64,000 bases of DNA. It comes from Metapseudomonas resinovorans DSM 21078. Its GTDB lineage: Bacteria; Pseudomonadota; Gammaproteobacteria; Pseudomonadales; Pseudomonadaceae. Below, piece by piece: positions 47,693 to 56,907 of the stretch; position 1 is the stretch's first letter, and every line of letters begins with the position of its first letter. Both the position numbers and the translations under genes were made by a program. Location of the stretch: positions 496,001 to 560,000 of the forward strand of contig NZ_AUIE01000001.1 in assembly GCF_000423545.1 (NCBI RefSeq). Direction: 5' to 3'. The notes below the pieces were generated by a model. The model searched no databases. It saw only the letters and a list, made by a program, of their open reading frames with translations, and was not told the origin of the DNA.

Positions 47693-48199
47693 TCACTTCA
47701 CGCCTGGAAATACCGCATAGGGCATCTGCGGCGTCTTGTCCGGTGGCAGGTAGGCTGGTGCCATTTCACCCGCTGCGCCGAGGTGGCGGACATAGCGATA
47801 GATGGCGATGAGGTCGTCATCTTCCATCTTGCGCAGGTTGAACCAGGGCATCGGCGGCCGCCATTCCCGGCGGGCGTGCTCCAGCCATTGCGGCTCTGTC
47901 AGGTTGTGCGCCACCAGCCGCAGGTTCGAGGCATAGGTGGTACCCCAGGGGCCTCGCCAGCCCAACGGGCTGCCCGTCAACCAGCGATCCTCCGGCACCT
48001 GGCCGGCCGACTCCATCCATCCTGCCGTATGGCAGTCGTTGCAGCCGGAAATCTGAATCAGATAACGCCCGCGCGCCACATCGTCGCTCTCGGCCAGGGC
48101 GGGAGTGGCCAGCAGCAAAAGCAGGGCGGGGAGGAGGGTGAAACAACGCGCATCCAATGCGCCTGGAGCGTCCTGTGGGGTGGCGGATTTCGGGGTCAT
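47693..48199 (-). CDS. Exported c-type cytochrome
   Basis: This protein of about 168 residues has a signal segment (ARCFTLLPALLLLLATPALA-E) and a single heme motif CNDCH (53-57 from ATG at 48199). A methionine near the end (PQMPYAVFPG) may be the sixth ligand. The start is uncertain: ATG at 48265 or TTG at 48154 are alternatives, and none has a strong ribosome binding site. A stand-alone monoheme cytochrome, divergent from wecB. Confidence 0.78.
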   Translation of the reverse strand: MTPKSATPQDAPGALDARCFTLLPALLLLLATPALAESDDVARGRYLIQISGCNDCHTAGWMESAGQVPEDRWLTGSPLGWRGPWGTTYASNLRLVAHNLTEPQWLEHARREWRPPMPWFNLRKMEDDDLIAIYRYVRHLGAAGEMAPAYLPPDKTPQMPYAVFPGVK

Positions 48200-48403
48200 G
48201 GTGGCATCCACAGGGAAGATGGCGACCAGGAAAACCATAGTCCATAAGACGGCCGGTCGAGCCATGGGCCAGCGGATTGATGCGCGTCAACGCGTCGGCT
48301 ACCTCGGCTGGACAGCCCCGAGTTAACGGACTTTTCTAGAAGGGCGAGCCACTCAAGGACAGCTTCAATCGGTCAGCGGGACGACCTGCTCAAGGAGAGC
48401 GCC

Positions 48404-49558
48404 ATGCCTTTCAACGTCACCATGGTATTCGGCACCCGTCCCGAAGCCATCAAGATGGCACCCCTCGCCCGGGTGCTTCGCCAACGAGACGACATTGAGC
48501 TACACATTTGCTCCACTGGCCAGCATCACGAAATGCTCCGGCAAGTACTGGCATCCTTCGAACTCCAGGTGGACGAAGACCTCGATGTCATGACCCAGGG
48601 CCAGACCCTCAACGGCCTGGCCGAGCAGTTGCTGAACAAGCTCGATCAGAGCTACGAACGCAAACGACCGGACATCGTCCTGGTCCACGGTGACACCACC
48701 ACCAGCTTCATCGCCGCCCTGGCCGCCTTCAACCGGCAGATTCCCATTGCCCATGTCGAAGCCGGCCTGCGCACCGGTGACCTCAAGGCTCCCTGGCCGG
48801 AAGAGGCCAACCGCAGCCTGACCGCAGTCATCGCCGACCTGCACTTCCCACCGACGAAAAAGTCCCGCGACAACCTGCTGCGCGAGAACATCTCCATCGA
48901 CAAGATCGAAGTCACCGGCAACACCGTGATCGATGCCCTGTTGTGGATGCGCAAGCACCTGCATGAAGCCAACTGGCGTCCCGCAGCCGATTCGCCGCTG
49001 GCGGCCCTGGATTCCGACAAACGCCTGGTGCTGATCACCGGTCATCGTCGGGAGAATTTCGGCAAGGGCTTCGAACGCATCTGCTTGGCACTGGCGGAGT
49101 TGGCGGAGCGCTATCCCGAGGTGCAGTTCGTCTACCCGGTGCATCTCAACCCGCAGGTACAGAACGCTGTCTACGGCGTGCTCGCCGGCCGCACCAATAT
49201 CCACCTCATCGCACCCCAGGATTACCAGCACTTCGTCTGGCTGATGGATCGCGCCTACCTGATCCTCACGGACTCCGGCGGCATCCAGGAAGAGGCCCCG
49301 GCCCTCGGCAAGCCGCTGCTGGTGCTGCGCAAGGTCACCGAACGGCCCTCCGTGCTGGAAGGCGGGACCGTGTTGCTGGTAGGCACCGTGCAGCAGCGCA
49401 TCGTTGACGAGACCAGCCGGCTGCTGGATGACCCCGAGGCCTACCAGTCCATGAGCAAGGTTTTTAGCCCGTATGGCGATGGCCACGCCAGCGAGCGTAT
49501 CGCCGAACGCCTCGTGCGGTGGCTCGTCGAGCACCAGCAGGGTGGCGTCGCTGAATGA
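48404..49558 (+). CDS. wecB: UDP-N-acetylglucosamine 2-epimerase (non-hydrolysing)
   Basis: This 384-residue enzyme interconverts UDP-GlcNAc and UDP-ManNAc. It carries FGTRPEAIK (9-17), HGDTTTS with Asp97, AHVEAGLRTGD with Glu119, PEEANR with Glu133-Glu134, GHRREN around His214 and DSGGIQEEAP, all the catalytic and UDP-binding features. AAGGAG precedes ATG. It opens the operon and overlaps nfrB (ATGA). In E. coli, WecB is required for the N4 receptor glycan made by NfrB, so it likely supplies UDP-ManNAc here. No wecC dehydrogenase is adjacent. Confidence 0.96.
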   Translation: MPFNVTMVFGTRPEAIKMAPLARVLRQRDDIELHICSTGQHHEMLRQVLASFELQVDEDLDVMTQGQTLNGLAEQLLNKLDQSYERKRPDIVLVHGDTTTSFIAALAAFNRQIPIAHVEAGLRTGDLKAPWPEEANRSLTAVIADLHFPPTKKSRDNLLRENISIDKIEVTGNTVIDALLWMRKHLHEANWRPAADSPLAALDSDKRLVLITGHRRENFGKGFERICLALAELAERYPEVQFVYPVHLNPQVQNAVYGVLAGRTNIHLIAPQDYQHFVWLMDRAYLILTDSGGIQEEAPALGKPLLVLRKVTERPSVLEGGTVLLVGTVQQRIVDETSRLLDDPEAYQSMSKVFSPYGDGHASERIAERLVRWLVEHQQGGVAE

Positions 49559-51729
49559 GTCTGGAACTGATCGATCTTCTTGCTTACGTCCTCTTCGGCC
49601 TCAAGTACCTGGCGATCATCCTGGCCGCGCTGATGCTCGTGCTTGGCCTGGATGACCTGTTCATCGACCTGGTCTACTGGTCGCGCAAGCTGATTCGCCG
49701 CTTCCGTGTCTATGGCAGCCACGAGCGTGCCGATGAGCAACTGCTCTACTCGGTGCCCGAGAAGCCCCTGGCGATCATGGTGCCGGCCTGGCAAGAGGTT
49801 GGCGTGGTGGGTGAGATGGCGCGCCTGGCGGCCTCGACGCTGGATTACGAGAACTACCAGATATTCGTTGGTACCTACCCCAACGACCCGGACACCCAGT
49901 CCGACGTCGACGCCGTTTGTCGCCACTTCCCCAACGTGCACAAGGTGGTTTGCGCACGCCCCGGCCCTACCAGCAAGGCCGACTGCCTGAACAACGTGAT
50001 CGACGCCATCCTGCGCTTCGAGGCCGACGCCAAGATCGAGTTCTCCGGCTTCATCCTCCACGATGCCGAAGACGTCATCTCGCCTCTGGAACTGCGCCTG
50101 TTCAACTATCTGCTGCCGAACAAGGATCTGATCCAGATCCCCGTCTACCCCTATGCGCCTGAGTGGTGGGGCTTCACCGCAGGTCACTATGTCGACGAGT
50201 TCTCCGAGAACCATGGCAAGGACGTGGTGGTGCGCGAGGCCTTGAGCGGGCAGGTGCCCAGCGCTGGCGTCGGCACCTGCTTCAGCCGTCGCGCCATTGC
50301 CTCCCTGCTGGAAGATGGCGACGGCATCGCCTTTGACGTGCAGAGCCTCACCGAGGACTACGACATCGGCTTCCGCCTCAAGCAGAAGGGCATGAAGTGT
50401 ATCTTCGCGCGCTACCCGGTGAGCGACCCGGAACTGGCCCTGGCCAAGGACTGGATAGTCGGCATGAACCGCCACTTCACCCAGGTCATCTGCGTGCGCG
50501 AACACTTCCCGCGAACCTGGCAGCACGCCATCCGGCAGAAGTCGCGGTGGATCACCGGTATCGTCTTCCAGGGCACCACCAACCTGGGCTGGAGCCCACG
50601 CGCCGTCATGAACTACTTCCTCTGGCGTGACCGCCGGGGCCTTTTTGCGTACCTGCTGAGCTTTCTGGTCAACCTGCTGTTCCTGGTGCTGTTGACCATG
50701 TGGCTGATCACCCTGGTCAACCCGGAGGCCTGGCGCTTCCAGTCCATCCTCGCCGATAGCCGACTGCTCAGCGCGCTGCTCTGGATCAACGGCCTGATGC
50801 TGCTCAATCGCCTGTTCCAGCGCGCCTGGTTCGTCACCCGCTTCTACGGCATCTTCCAGGGCGTGTTGTCGGCGCCGCGAATGATGTGGAGCAACTTCGT
50901 CAACTTCTTCGCCAACCTGCGGGCGCTGCGCCAGGTCCTGGAAATGGGAGACTCGCGCCGCGTCGCCTGGGACAAGACCACCCATGAGTTCCCGGCGCTC
51001 GGGCAGCCCCAGGGCAAACCTCTGGGGCAGCGCCTGGTGGAGCGTGGCGTGCTCAGCGAAGCGGATTTGCAGGCCGCCCTCACCAGCCCGATCCGCCGCA
51101 GCCTCGGCCGTGAACTGCTGCTTCGGGGCCTCGTCGACAGCACCCAACTGGTCAAGGTATTGGCCGAGCAGCAGGACATGGACTGGGCGCCGCTCAACCC
51201 CTTCCACATCGATCCGCCGCTGATCGAAGCATTGCCCAAGCGCATCGCCCTACGCTATGCGGTGCTGCCGGTGGCGGAGGAGGACGGCACCCTGGTATTG
51301 GCTAGCGAGCGCGCTGTCAGCCAGGTGTCGCTTGGCGCCATCAGCCGTCAGCTGGGGCAGCCGGTGCGTTGCTGCCTGGCCCCTCAAGGCCGGGTCACCC
51401 TTGGCTTGCGCCATTGGTATGTCGGCCGCCAGCGCAACCCCGAAACGCGGCGGATGATGGAGAAGCTCGCCCGCCACGCCGACGACGAAGCGCTGCTGGA
51501 ACGGGTCTGTCAGCACCAGGTGCTGTTCGGACGGCTATTGCAGGTGCGCGGCATGGTGCCGCCGTCGCTGTTCAATCAGGCCCTGATCGACTTCGATCCC
51601 GAGCGCGAGTCCCTCGGTGAGCACCTGATGGCGCGCGGCATCATCACAAAGGACGTTCTTGATCATGCCCTGGAGGAGCAGGCCGACGAACAGCGCGAAG
51701 CCTATCGCCTGGTGGAGGAGGCCACATGA
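49555..51729 (+). CDS. nfrB: NfrB-type glycosyltransferase with C-terminal MshEN c-di-GMP-binding motifs
   Basis: This 724-residue inner-membrane protein starts with a hydrophobic segment (7-35), then a GT2 processive glycosyltransferase domain with HDAED (169-173), TEDYD (266-270) and QKSRW (328-332), then membrane helices (about 362-386, 403-425). The C-terminal region has MshEN-like motifs: PLGQRLVERGVLSEADLQAA (489-508), SLGRELLLRGLVDSTQLVKV (516-535), LFGRLLQVRGMVPP (657-670) and SLGEHLMARGIITKDVLDHA (686-705). E. coli NfrB binds c-di-GMP through such a domain and makes the N4 phage receptor glycan. The Arg of the first motif is Pro here. Overlaps wecB and nfrA by 4 bases. Confidence 0.9.
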   Translation: MSLELIDLLAYVLFGLKYLAIILAALMLVLGLDDLFIDLVYWSRKLIRRFRVYGSHERADEQLLYSVPEKPLAIMVPAWQEVGVVGEMARLAASTLDYENYQIFVGTYPNDPDTQSDVDAVCRHFPNVHKVVCARPGPTSKADCLNNVIDAILRFEADAKIEFSGFILHDAEDVISPLELRLFNYLLPNKDLIQIPVYPYAPEWWGFTAGHYVDEFSENHGKDVVVREALSGQVPSAGVGTCFSRRAIASLLEDGDGIAFDVQSLTEDYDIGFRLKQKGMKCIFARYPVSDPELALAKDWIVGMNRHFTQVICVREHFPRTWQHAIRQKSRWITGIVFQGTTNLGWSPRAVMNYFLWRDRRGLFAYLLSFLVNLLFLVLLTMWLITLVNPEAWRFQSILADSRLLSALLWINGLMLLNRLFQRAWFVTRFYGIFQGVLSAPRMMWSNFVNFFANLRALRQVLEMGDSRRVAWDKTTHEFPALGQPQGKPLGQRLVERGVLSEADLQAALTSPIRRSLGRELLLRGLVDSTQLVKVLAEQQDMDWAPLNPFHIDPPLIEALPKRIALRYAVLPVAEEDGTLVLASERAVSQVSLGAISRQLGQPVRCCLAPQGRVTLGLRHWYVGRQRNPETRRMMEKLARHADDEALLERVCQHQVLFGRLLQVRGMVPPSLFNQALIDFDPERESLGEHLMARGIITKDVLDHALEEQADEQREAYRLVEEAT

Positions 51730-54700
51730 AGCCGACCCTGACCACCGGCCTGGCGGCCATGTTGCTGGCAGGTGCCCTCGTCGCACCTTTGCATGCCGCC
51801 GACACCATGACCGACTTCCAGCGTTTTCGCAGCTACCCCTTCATCGACCGGGCCTACCGCGAGGCCGGGCGGCAGAACTGGGGCGAAGTGGAGCGCCTGA
51901 TGCGTCACCTGCTGGGTAGGGTTCCAAACAACGTTGAGGCCCGCCAGTTACTGGTGGAAGCCCTGGCCAAACAGCATCGCTATGCCGAGGCCGAGGTGGC
52001 TGCCGAGCCTTTGGGGAACTCGCAGGAAGGCCAGGACAGTAGGGAAGAACTGCGACTGGCCTGGATCGAACAGGACCCGCCCAAGGCCGAACAGGTGGAA
52101 CGCTGGTTGACGCAGACCGATGGCGACCGGCGTGTGCGCCTGTGGCAGGCCTACAGCCTCAACCTTGCCAGGACACACGGCGCGCGAAGCGCACTCGACT
52201 GGCTCAACCAGATCCCGATTCGCGGTGATGGCACGGTGTTGCGACTGGCGCGTGCGAACTGGTCTGAACAGCTGCGCGATTGGTCCACTACTGTCGATCA
52301 GTTGCAGCCCCTGGCCGACAGCGGCCAATTGCCGGCGCAAGACTGGCGGCGCCTGTCGAACGCCCAGGTGCAGCTGCTCGATGAACCGGGCCTTGAGCGT
52401 CTGTTGCAGCAGGCTCCTTCCGCCGAAGCGGAACGCGAGGTTCGCCTGGCCATGCTTGATCGGGCTGTCGCATTGGGGCGACTGGACATGGCCAGGCGCT
52501 GGCTGCACTCCTTGCCCCAGCAGGACCAGAACGACCCTGCCCAGCGTGCCCGTCTTTGGGAGCTGGCCCGGCAGGAGAACGACAGCCCGCTGGTGCGTGA
52601 GCTGGGCAACCAGCTCGACCGGCCTTGCCTGGAAACCGCCGAGTGGTTGTCCCGCCACGACCCCGCAGCGGCGCGCGAGCAACTGATCGACTGCCGCGCC
52701 GAGGATGATCCGCAAACCTGGCTGGTCCTGGCCCAGCGCCTGGGCGCCAGCGACCTGATGGAGCGCCAGACCCTGCCCGAGCCCTGGGATCGAGTCCGTC
52801 GTGACAGCCTCCTCGCCCTGTGGCAGGAACAGGGTCAGACCGACCTCGCCCTGGCCTGGCTCGCCCGCCAGCCGCAAACGCCGGATGTGCTCCGCCAGCG
52901 CGCCACGTTAATCCAGGCGCGAGGCCAGGATGCTGCAGCTGAGCGGCTATGGCTGGACTACTACCGCCGTACCGGCGATCTCAAGGCCCTCGACCAGGCC
53001 AGCTACCTCAGTCTCAAGGCCGGCCGCGAGGCTGAAACCCGGCAGATGCTCGAACAGGCCTTCGACCGCCATCGAGGTCGCCTGCCTGCGCCGCTGTTGC
53101 AGCGGCTGGCCAGCCTCTACGCGAAAAGTGATAGCCCAGTGGACCTCGCACGCGTCGAGGTGCTGGCCGCGCAGGTCGACCCAGCCACGCGCGGCCAACT
53201 GCTCGGCCGTCTGGCTGAAGCCGGCCAATGCGATGTGGTGCGGCGCCTGGTGGGCGAGGCTCAGGATGCTGGCTCGCTGCGCGCCCTCGGGCGTTGCGCG
53301 ATGTCCCAGCATCCCGGCGCGGCGGTGGTCTACTACCAGGCCGCACTCGACCTGGGTGACCGCTCCAGCCGCCAGCCACTGGCCTATGCGCTGGACGCTG
53401 CGGGCGACCCGGCCGGCGCCTGGCGCATCTGGCGGGATATCCCGCTGAACGAACTGGACAGCACGGCGCGCCTTACCGCCGCCCGCAGTGCCCTGGCCGC
53501 CGGGGATGTCGAGGCCGCCGAGCATTACTGGCAGCAGGCCAACGCGGCCAAGGCTGACGACTTCGCCCTGGGCGCCGCCATCGCCCAGGCCGCCGGCCAG
53601 CAGCGACTAGCCCTCGATCGTCAACGTCAGGCCCTGACCCACGAGCCGCGCGCCGAGCACTACTACGCCGCTGCTGGCACCGCCCAGGCGTCAGGGGAAA
53701 GGGAACAGAGCATTGCCTGGCTGGCCGATGCAGTACGTCTCGATCCGGATAATCCGCGTTTTGGTGCCGACTACGGCATGCGCCTCGCCGCGGCTGATAC
53801 ACCGGAAGTTCGGCGCCGGTCCATTCCCTACCTGGAGCGCGCCACCCGCGCCTATCCAGAAGCCTATCGCATCGGCGAAACCCTGGCCTGGCGCTACGAC
53901 GAGATTGAGGACAGCGCCAGTGCCCGACGTGAACTGCGCCGGGTAATCGATCTGGAGCAGGACCCGGTTGCCGGTGACGACGAGTACGGCAGTCTGGAGG
54001 CTCGCCGCTATCGCCAGCGCCGCGCCCATGACGTCTTGTCGCGACGTGACAACCTTACCCTCGCCAGCACCTGGTCGCCGGCAGGCACGGCCACCAACGA
54101 TAGTTTCCGCCAGGATGGCAGCGTCGACGAGCGTCGCCGTTCCCAATCGCAGAACGTGCAACTGGCCATGTGGGACCGCGCTCTGGGAGACGAGCCGATC
54201 CACGCCGGGAAGAGTCTGTCGGTCTATGGACGTGCGCTGATGGGCGGCGACGGTCGCAATCGCTACGGGCGCTCCCTGGGCGCTGGCCTTGGCCTGCGCT
54301 TCAAGCCCATCGGCTCCCAGAATCTCAACCTTTACAGCGAGATCTACACCCAAAGCGAGCTTCGTGAGGAGGACTTCAGCGGCTTCAGCCTCGGCCAGTG
54401 GCTGAACCCAGGCGAAGTCTCGGATGCCCTCGACGATCATGTGCGCGATGGCCGCACCACCACTGATTTGCTGCTGCGTGCTACGGCGTCGTTCTTCGAC
54501 CAGAACGAGTACCGCAACGACTGGAGGGTGGACGAATCCTCGTGGAACGAGCGCTCTCTCTACCTGGATGCCGCCTGGTGGACCCGCGCCGGTGACCATC
54601 AGTGGCTGTCCCGCCTCCAGCAGGGCAAGGCCTACAAACTGCCGGTGGACAGCCCGCAAACCCTGATGCCCTATGGCTTCCTCGAGTTCTCTGCGCAGGA

Positions 54701-54890
54701 CCCGAGCAACGACTGGCGGCAAGACTGGCGCACCGGCGTCGGCCTGCGTTGGCAGTACTGGTACGGCGATGATCGCTACAACGCCTACCGCGCCCATGTC
54801 ACGGTGCGCACCGAGTACCAGTGGGCGCTGGGTGGCAATCTGTACGAGCAAGCTAACGGTGTACTGGTAGGCGTGGAGGTGAACTTCTGA
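51726..54890 (+). CDS. nfrA: NfrA-type outer-membrane glycan exporter (phage N4 adsorption protein A-like)
   Basis: This 1054-residue protein has a signal peptide (ending PLHA-A, residue 24), a long tetratricopeptide-type helical region (about 30-770; for example AKQHRYAEAEVAAEPLGNSQ, DEIEDSASARRELRRVIDLE) and a C-terminal beta-barrel domain (about 785-1054) with alternating strands, ending VLVGVEVNF with the terminal Phe typical of outer-membrane barrels. E. coli NfrA (990 residues) is the outer-membrane receptor for phage N4 and exports the glycan. Overlaps nfrB (ATGA) and the next gene (TGATG). Confidence 0.9.
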   Translation: MKPTLTTGLAAMLLAGALVAPLHAADTMTDFQRFRSYPFIDRAYREAGRQNWGEVERLMRHLLGRVPNNVEARQLLVEALAKQHRYAEAEVAAEPLGNSQEGQDSREELRLAWIEQDPPKAEQVERWLTQTDGDRRVRLWQAYSLNLARTHGARSALDWLNQIPIRGDGTVLRLARANWSEQLRDWSTTVDQLQPLADSGQLPAQDWRRLSNAQVQLLDEPGLERLLQQAPSAEAEREVRLAMLDRAVALGRLDMARRWLHSLPQQDQNDPAQRARLWELARQENDSPLVRELGNQLDRPCLETAEWLSRHDPAAAREQLIDCRAEDDPQTWLVLAQRLGASDLMERQTLPEPWDRVRRDSLLALWQEQGQTDLALAWLARQPQTPDVLRQRATLIQARGQDAAAERLWLDYYRRTGDLKALDQASYLSLKAGREAETRQMLEQAFDRHRGRLPAPLLQRLASLYAKSDSPVDLARVEVLAAQVDPATRGQLLGRLAEAGQCDVVRRLVGEAQDAGSLRALGRCAMSQHPGAAVVYYQAALDLGDRSSRQPLAYALDAAGDPAGAWRIWRDIPLNELDSTARLTAARSALAAGDVEAAEHYWQQANAAKADDFALGAAIAQAAGQQRLALDRQRQALTHEPRAEHYYAAAGTAQASGEREQSIAWLADAVRLDPDNPRFGADYGMRLAAADTPEVRRRSIPYLERATRAYPEAYRIGETLAWRYDEIEDSASARRELRRVIDLEQDPVAGDDEYGSLEARRYRQRRAHDVLSRRDNLTLASTWSPAGTATNDSFRQDGSVDERRRSQSQNVQLAMWDRALGDEPIHAGKSLSVYGRALMGGDGRNRYGRSLGAGLGLRFKPIGSQNLNLYSEIYTQSELREEDFSGFSLGQWLNPGEVSDALDDHVRDGRTTTDLLLRATASFFDQNEYRNDWRVDESSWNERSLYLDAAWWTRAGDHQWLSRLQQGKAYKLPVDSPQTLMPYGFLEFSAQDPSNDWRQDWRTGVGLRWQYWYGDDRYNAYRAHVTVRTEYQWALGGNLYEQANGVLVGVEVNF

Positions 54891-55720
54891 TGCGTGGCCT
54901 GCTGCTTGCTCTTTGCCTCCTCCTCGGTGCCCAGCTCCAGGCCGAGGAGCGGCTGTTCTACCAGCCGCTCAACGCCGACAGCCGCATTGCGCTGGACACC
55001 TGGCGTGACCTTTGGCGGGCCAGCGCCCGCAACGGCGTGAAAACCCTCATCGTGCAGTGGACGGCCTACGGTGATTCCGACTTCGGCGGCGCCAACGGCT
55101 GGCTCGCCCAGGCCTTGCGTGCCGCCCATGAGCAAGGGCTGCACCTGGTGCTCGGCTTGTACATGGACCCGGCCTATTACCAGCGCCAGCGCGAACTGGA
55201 TAACCCCGGCCTGGCCGCCTACTGGCAGTATCAATTGGGCCGCTCCCTGGCCCAGCAGCGCGCGCTGCGCGAACAGTGGCTACTGCCGGCGTCCGGCTGG
55301 TACCTGCCCCTGGAGCTGGAAGACCAGCAATTCCAGGCGCCTGAACGCCGTGAAGCGTTGCGGCGCCAGTTGCAGGACTTCCACACCCGCCTGGGTGGGC
55401 CGCTGCACCTCAGCGCCTTCAGTGCCGGCAAGCTGGCGCCCAGTACCTACGCTGGCTGGTTGGGTGAGTTGAATGGTCTGGGCATCCAGGTCTGGTGGCA
55501 GGACGGCGAAGGCACGGTCGCCCTCCCGAGTCGTGTGCGCCGCGCCTATGCCGTCGCCTTGCCCTGTTCCATCGGCATCGTGCGCGAAGCCTTTCGCCAG
55601 ACCAGCAAGCCTGATCAACCCTTCCACGCCGTCAGCGCCGACCCGGCCCGTGTCAGCACCTGCCACCCAGACGCCGTCTTCTCCCTGCGCTACCGCCCCT
55701 GGGGTAAAGCCTTGCGGTAG
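54890..55720 (+). CDS. DUF4434 secreted protein, possible glycoside hydrolase fold
   Basis: This 276-residue protein has a signal peptide (MRGLLLALCLLLGAQLQA-E) and a DUF4434-like domain: FYQPLNADSRIALDTWRDLW, GVKTLIVQWTAYGDSD, GLHLVLGLYMDPAYY and WYLPLELED suggest a TIM-barrel of the predicted glycosidase type. Its TGATG overlap with nfrA makes it part of the glycan operon. E. coli also has a gene, ybcH, after nfrA, but I cannot confirm homology. A role in trimming or clearing periplasmic glycan is an inference. Confidence 0.8.
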   Translation: MRGLLLALCLLLGAQLQAEERLFYQPLNADSRIALDTWRDLWRASARNGVKTLIVQWTAYGDSDFGGANGWLAQALRAAHEQGLHLVLGLYMDPAYYQRQRELDNPGLAAYWQYQLGRSLAQQRALREQWLLPASGWYLPLELEDQQFQAPERREALRRQLQDFHTRLGGPLHLSAFSAGKLAPSTYAGWLGELNGLGIQVWWQDGEGTVALPSRVRRAYAVALPCSIGIVREAFRQTSKPDQPFHAVSADPARVSTCHPDAVFSLRYRPWGKALR

Positions 55721-55824
55721 GCGGCGCGGCAGATTGCGGCCGAGCCGCGCAAAGCCCGACGCCAGCTTTCTCGATACCCTCTCTCCGGTGGGCTAGGCTG
55801 CTTGAGTCGCCATCGGAGGGCCCC

Positions 55825-56898
55825 ATGTTCCGTACTGTCGAATCCCAGCTTTCCCATCAGGCTGTCACCGCCGAACTCAAGGCAGAGTTCCTGCAGTACG
55901 ACTTCGAGCAATTGCGCACCTTCTGTGTGCTGGTGCTTGGCGTCAGCATCGCGCTCTGGTTTCTCTTCGACCTGGTGGTGAGTTTCGAAGGCGGCCAGGG
56001 GTTCACCTTCAAGTCCATCTTCCTGCTGGCACTGCTCTGCGGGCTTGTTGCGTGCGTCCCGCTGATTCGCAAGGCCCAGCATTTCTATGTGCTCAACCTG
56101 ATCTATGTATCGGTCTATTGCCTGAGCGCGCGGCTGGTGATTGACGGAGTTCCCGTGGACCTGCAGCCACTCTGGCTGACCCTCACCGCGTCCAGCGTCG
56201 TTTTCCTGGCCTCGGTGCTGCCGCACAACAACTACAGCTACTTTTCCGTGCAGGCGCTGACCTGGGGGCTGCTCAATCCTTTCGTTGGCGGCATTCCGGT
56301 GCTCGAACTAAAAGGCACCCTGATTCTGTTCTACGTGCTGTTCCTCGGCGCGATAACTGCCTACACCTTCGTGCGCTTGAGCGACGGCAAGCTGCACAAC
56401 TACCTGATGGCCAAGCTTCTCATCGAACAGGCCTATGTCGATACGCTGACCCAGATCCCCAATCGACGCGCCTTCATGACCCGAACCACCGCACGGCTGG
56501 AGACGGCGGTCCCCGGACAGCGGCGCTACCTGGCCATGGTGGATATCGACTACTTCAAGAAGATCAACGACAGCTTCGGCCACGACATTGGCGACGTGGT
56601 GTTGCAACGGGTCGCTGCCAACATCGGCGCGGAGGTGAGCGAGTTCGAGTTCGCCCGGCTGGGCGGCGAGGAGTTCGGCATCTACCTCTGGGACATGACA
56701 CCTGACGATGCACAGCAACGTATGGAGAAGCTGCTACGCACCGTACGTGAAACCCCCACGGACCATCCAGCCACCATCAGTATCGGCCTGGCCAGGCTGG
56801 ACGACGGCGCTACGCTCAACCAGGCGCTGATCAAGGCCGACCAGGCGCTCTACGATTCCAAGCACGATGGCCGCAATCGCTGCACCTACGTCGAATGA
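55825..56898 (+). CDS. Membrane-bound diguanylate cyclase
   Basis: This 357-residue protein has six membrane helices (about 32-183) and a cytoplasmic GGDEF domain with DTLTQIPNRRAF, DIDYFKKINDSFGHDIGD and the active site RLGGEEF (GGEEF 280-284). The I-site position nine residues upstream reads VSEF (271-274), not RxxD, so product inhibition through that site is not expected. The gene lies 104 bases after the DUF4434 gene on the same strand and may provide c-di-GMP to NfrB. The N-terminal helices resemble no sensor I can name. Confidence 0.9.
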   Translation: MFRTVESQLSHQAVTAELKAEFLQYDFEQLRTFCVLVLGVSIALWFLFDLVVSFEGGQGFTFKSIFLLALLCGLVACVPLIRKAQHFYVLNLIYVSVYCLSARLVIDGVPVDLQPLWLTLTASSVVFLASVLPHNNYSYFSVQALTWGLLNPFVGGIPVLELKGTLILFYVLFLGAITAYTFVRLSDGKLHNYLMAKLLIEQAYVDTLTQIPNRRAFMTRTTARLETAVPGQRRYLAMVDIDYFKKINDSFGHDIGDVVLQRVAANIGAEVSEFEFARLGGEEFGIYLWDMTPDDAQQRMEKLLRTVRETPTDHPATISIGLARLDDGATLNQALIKADQALYDSKHDGRNRCTYVE

Positions 56899-56907
56899 CG
56901 CATTCGT

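Noticed and set aside
49441-51207. A 588-codon minus-strand open frame opposite nfrB.
   Set aside because: It is the antisense shadow of the glycosyltransferase gene, whose motifs are unambiguous.
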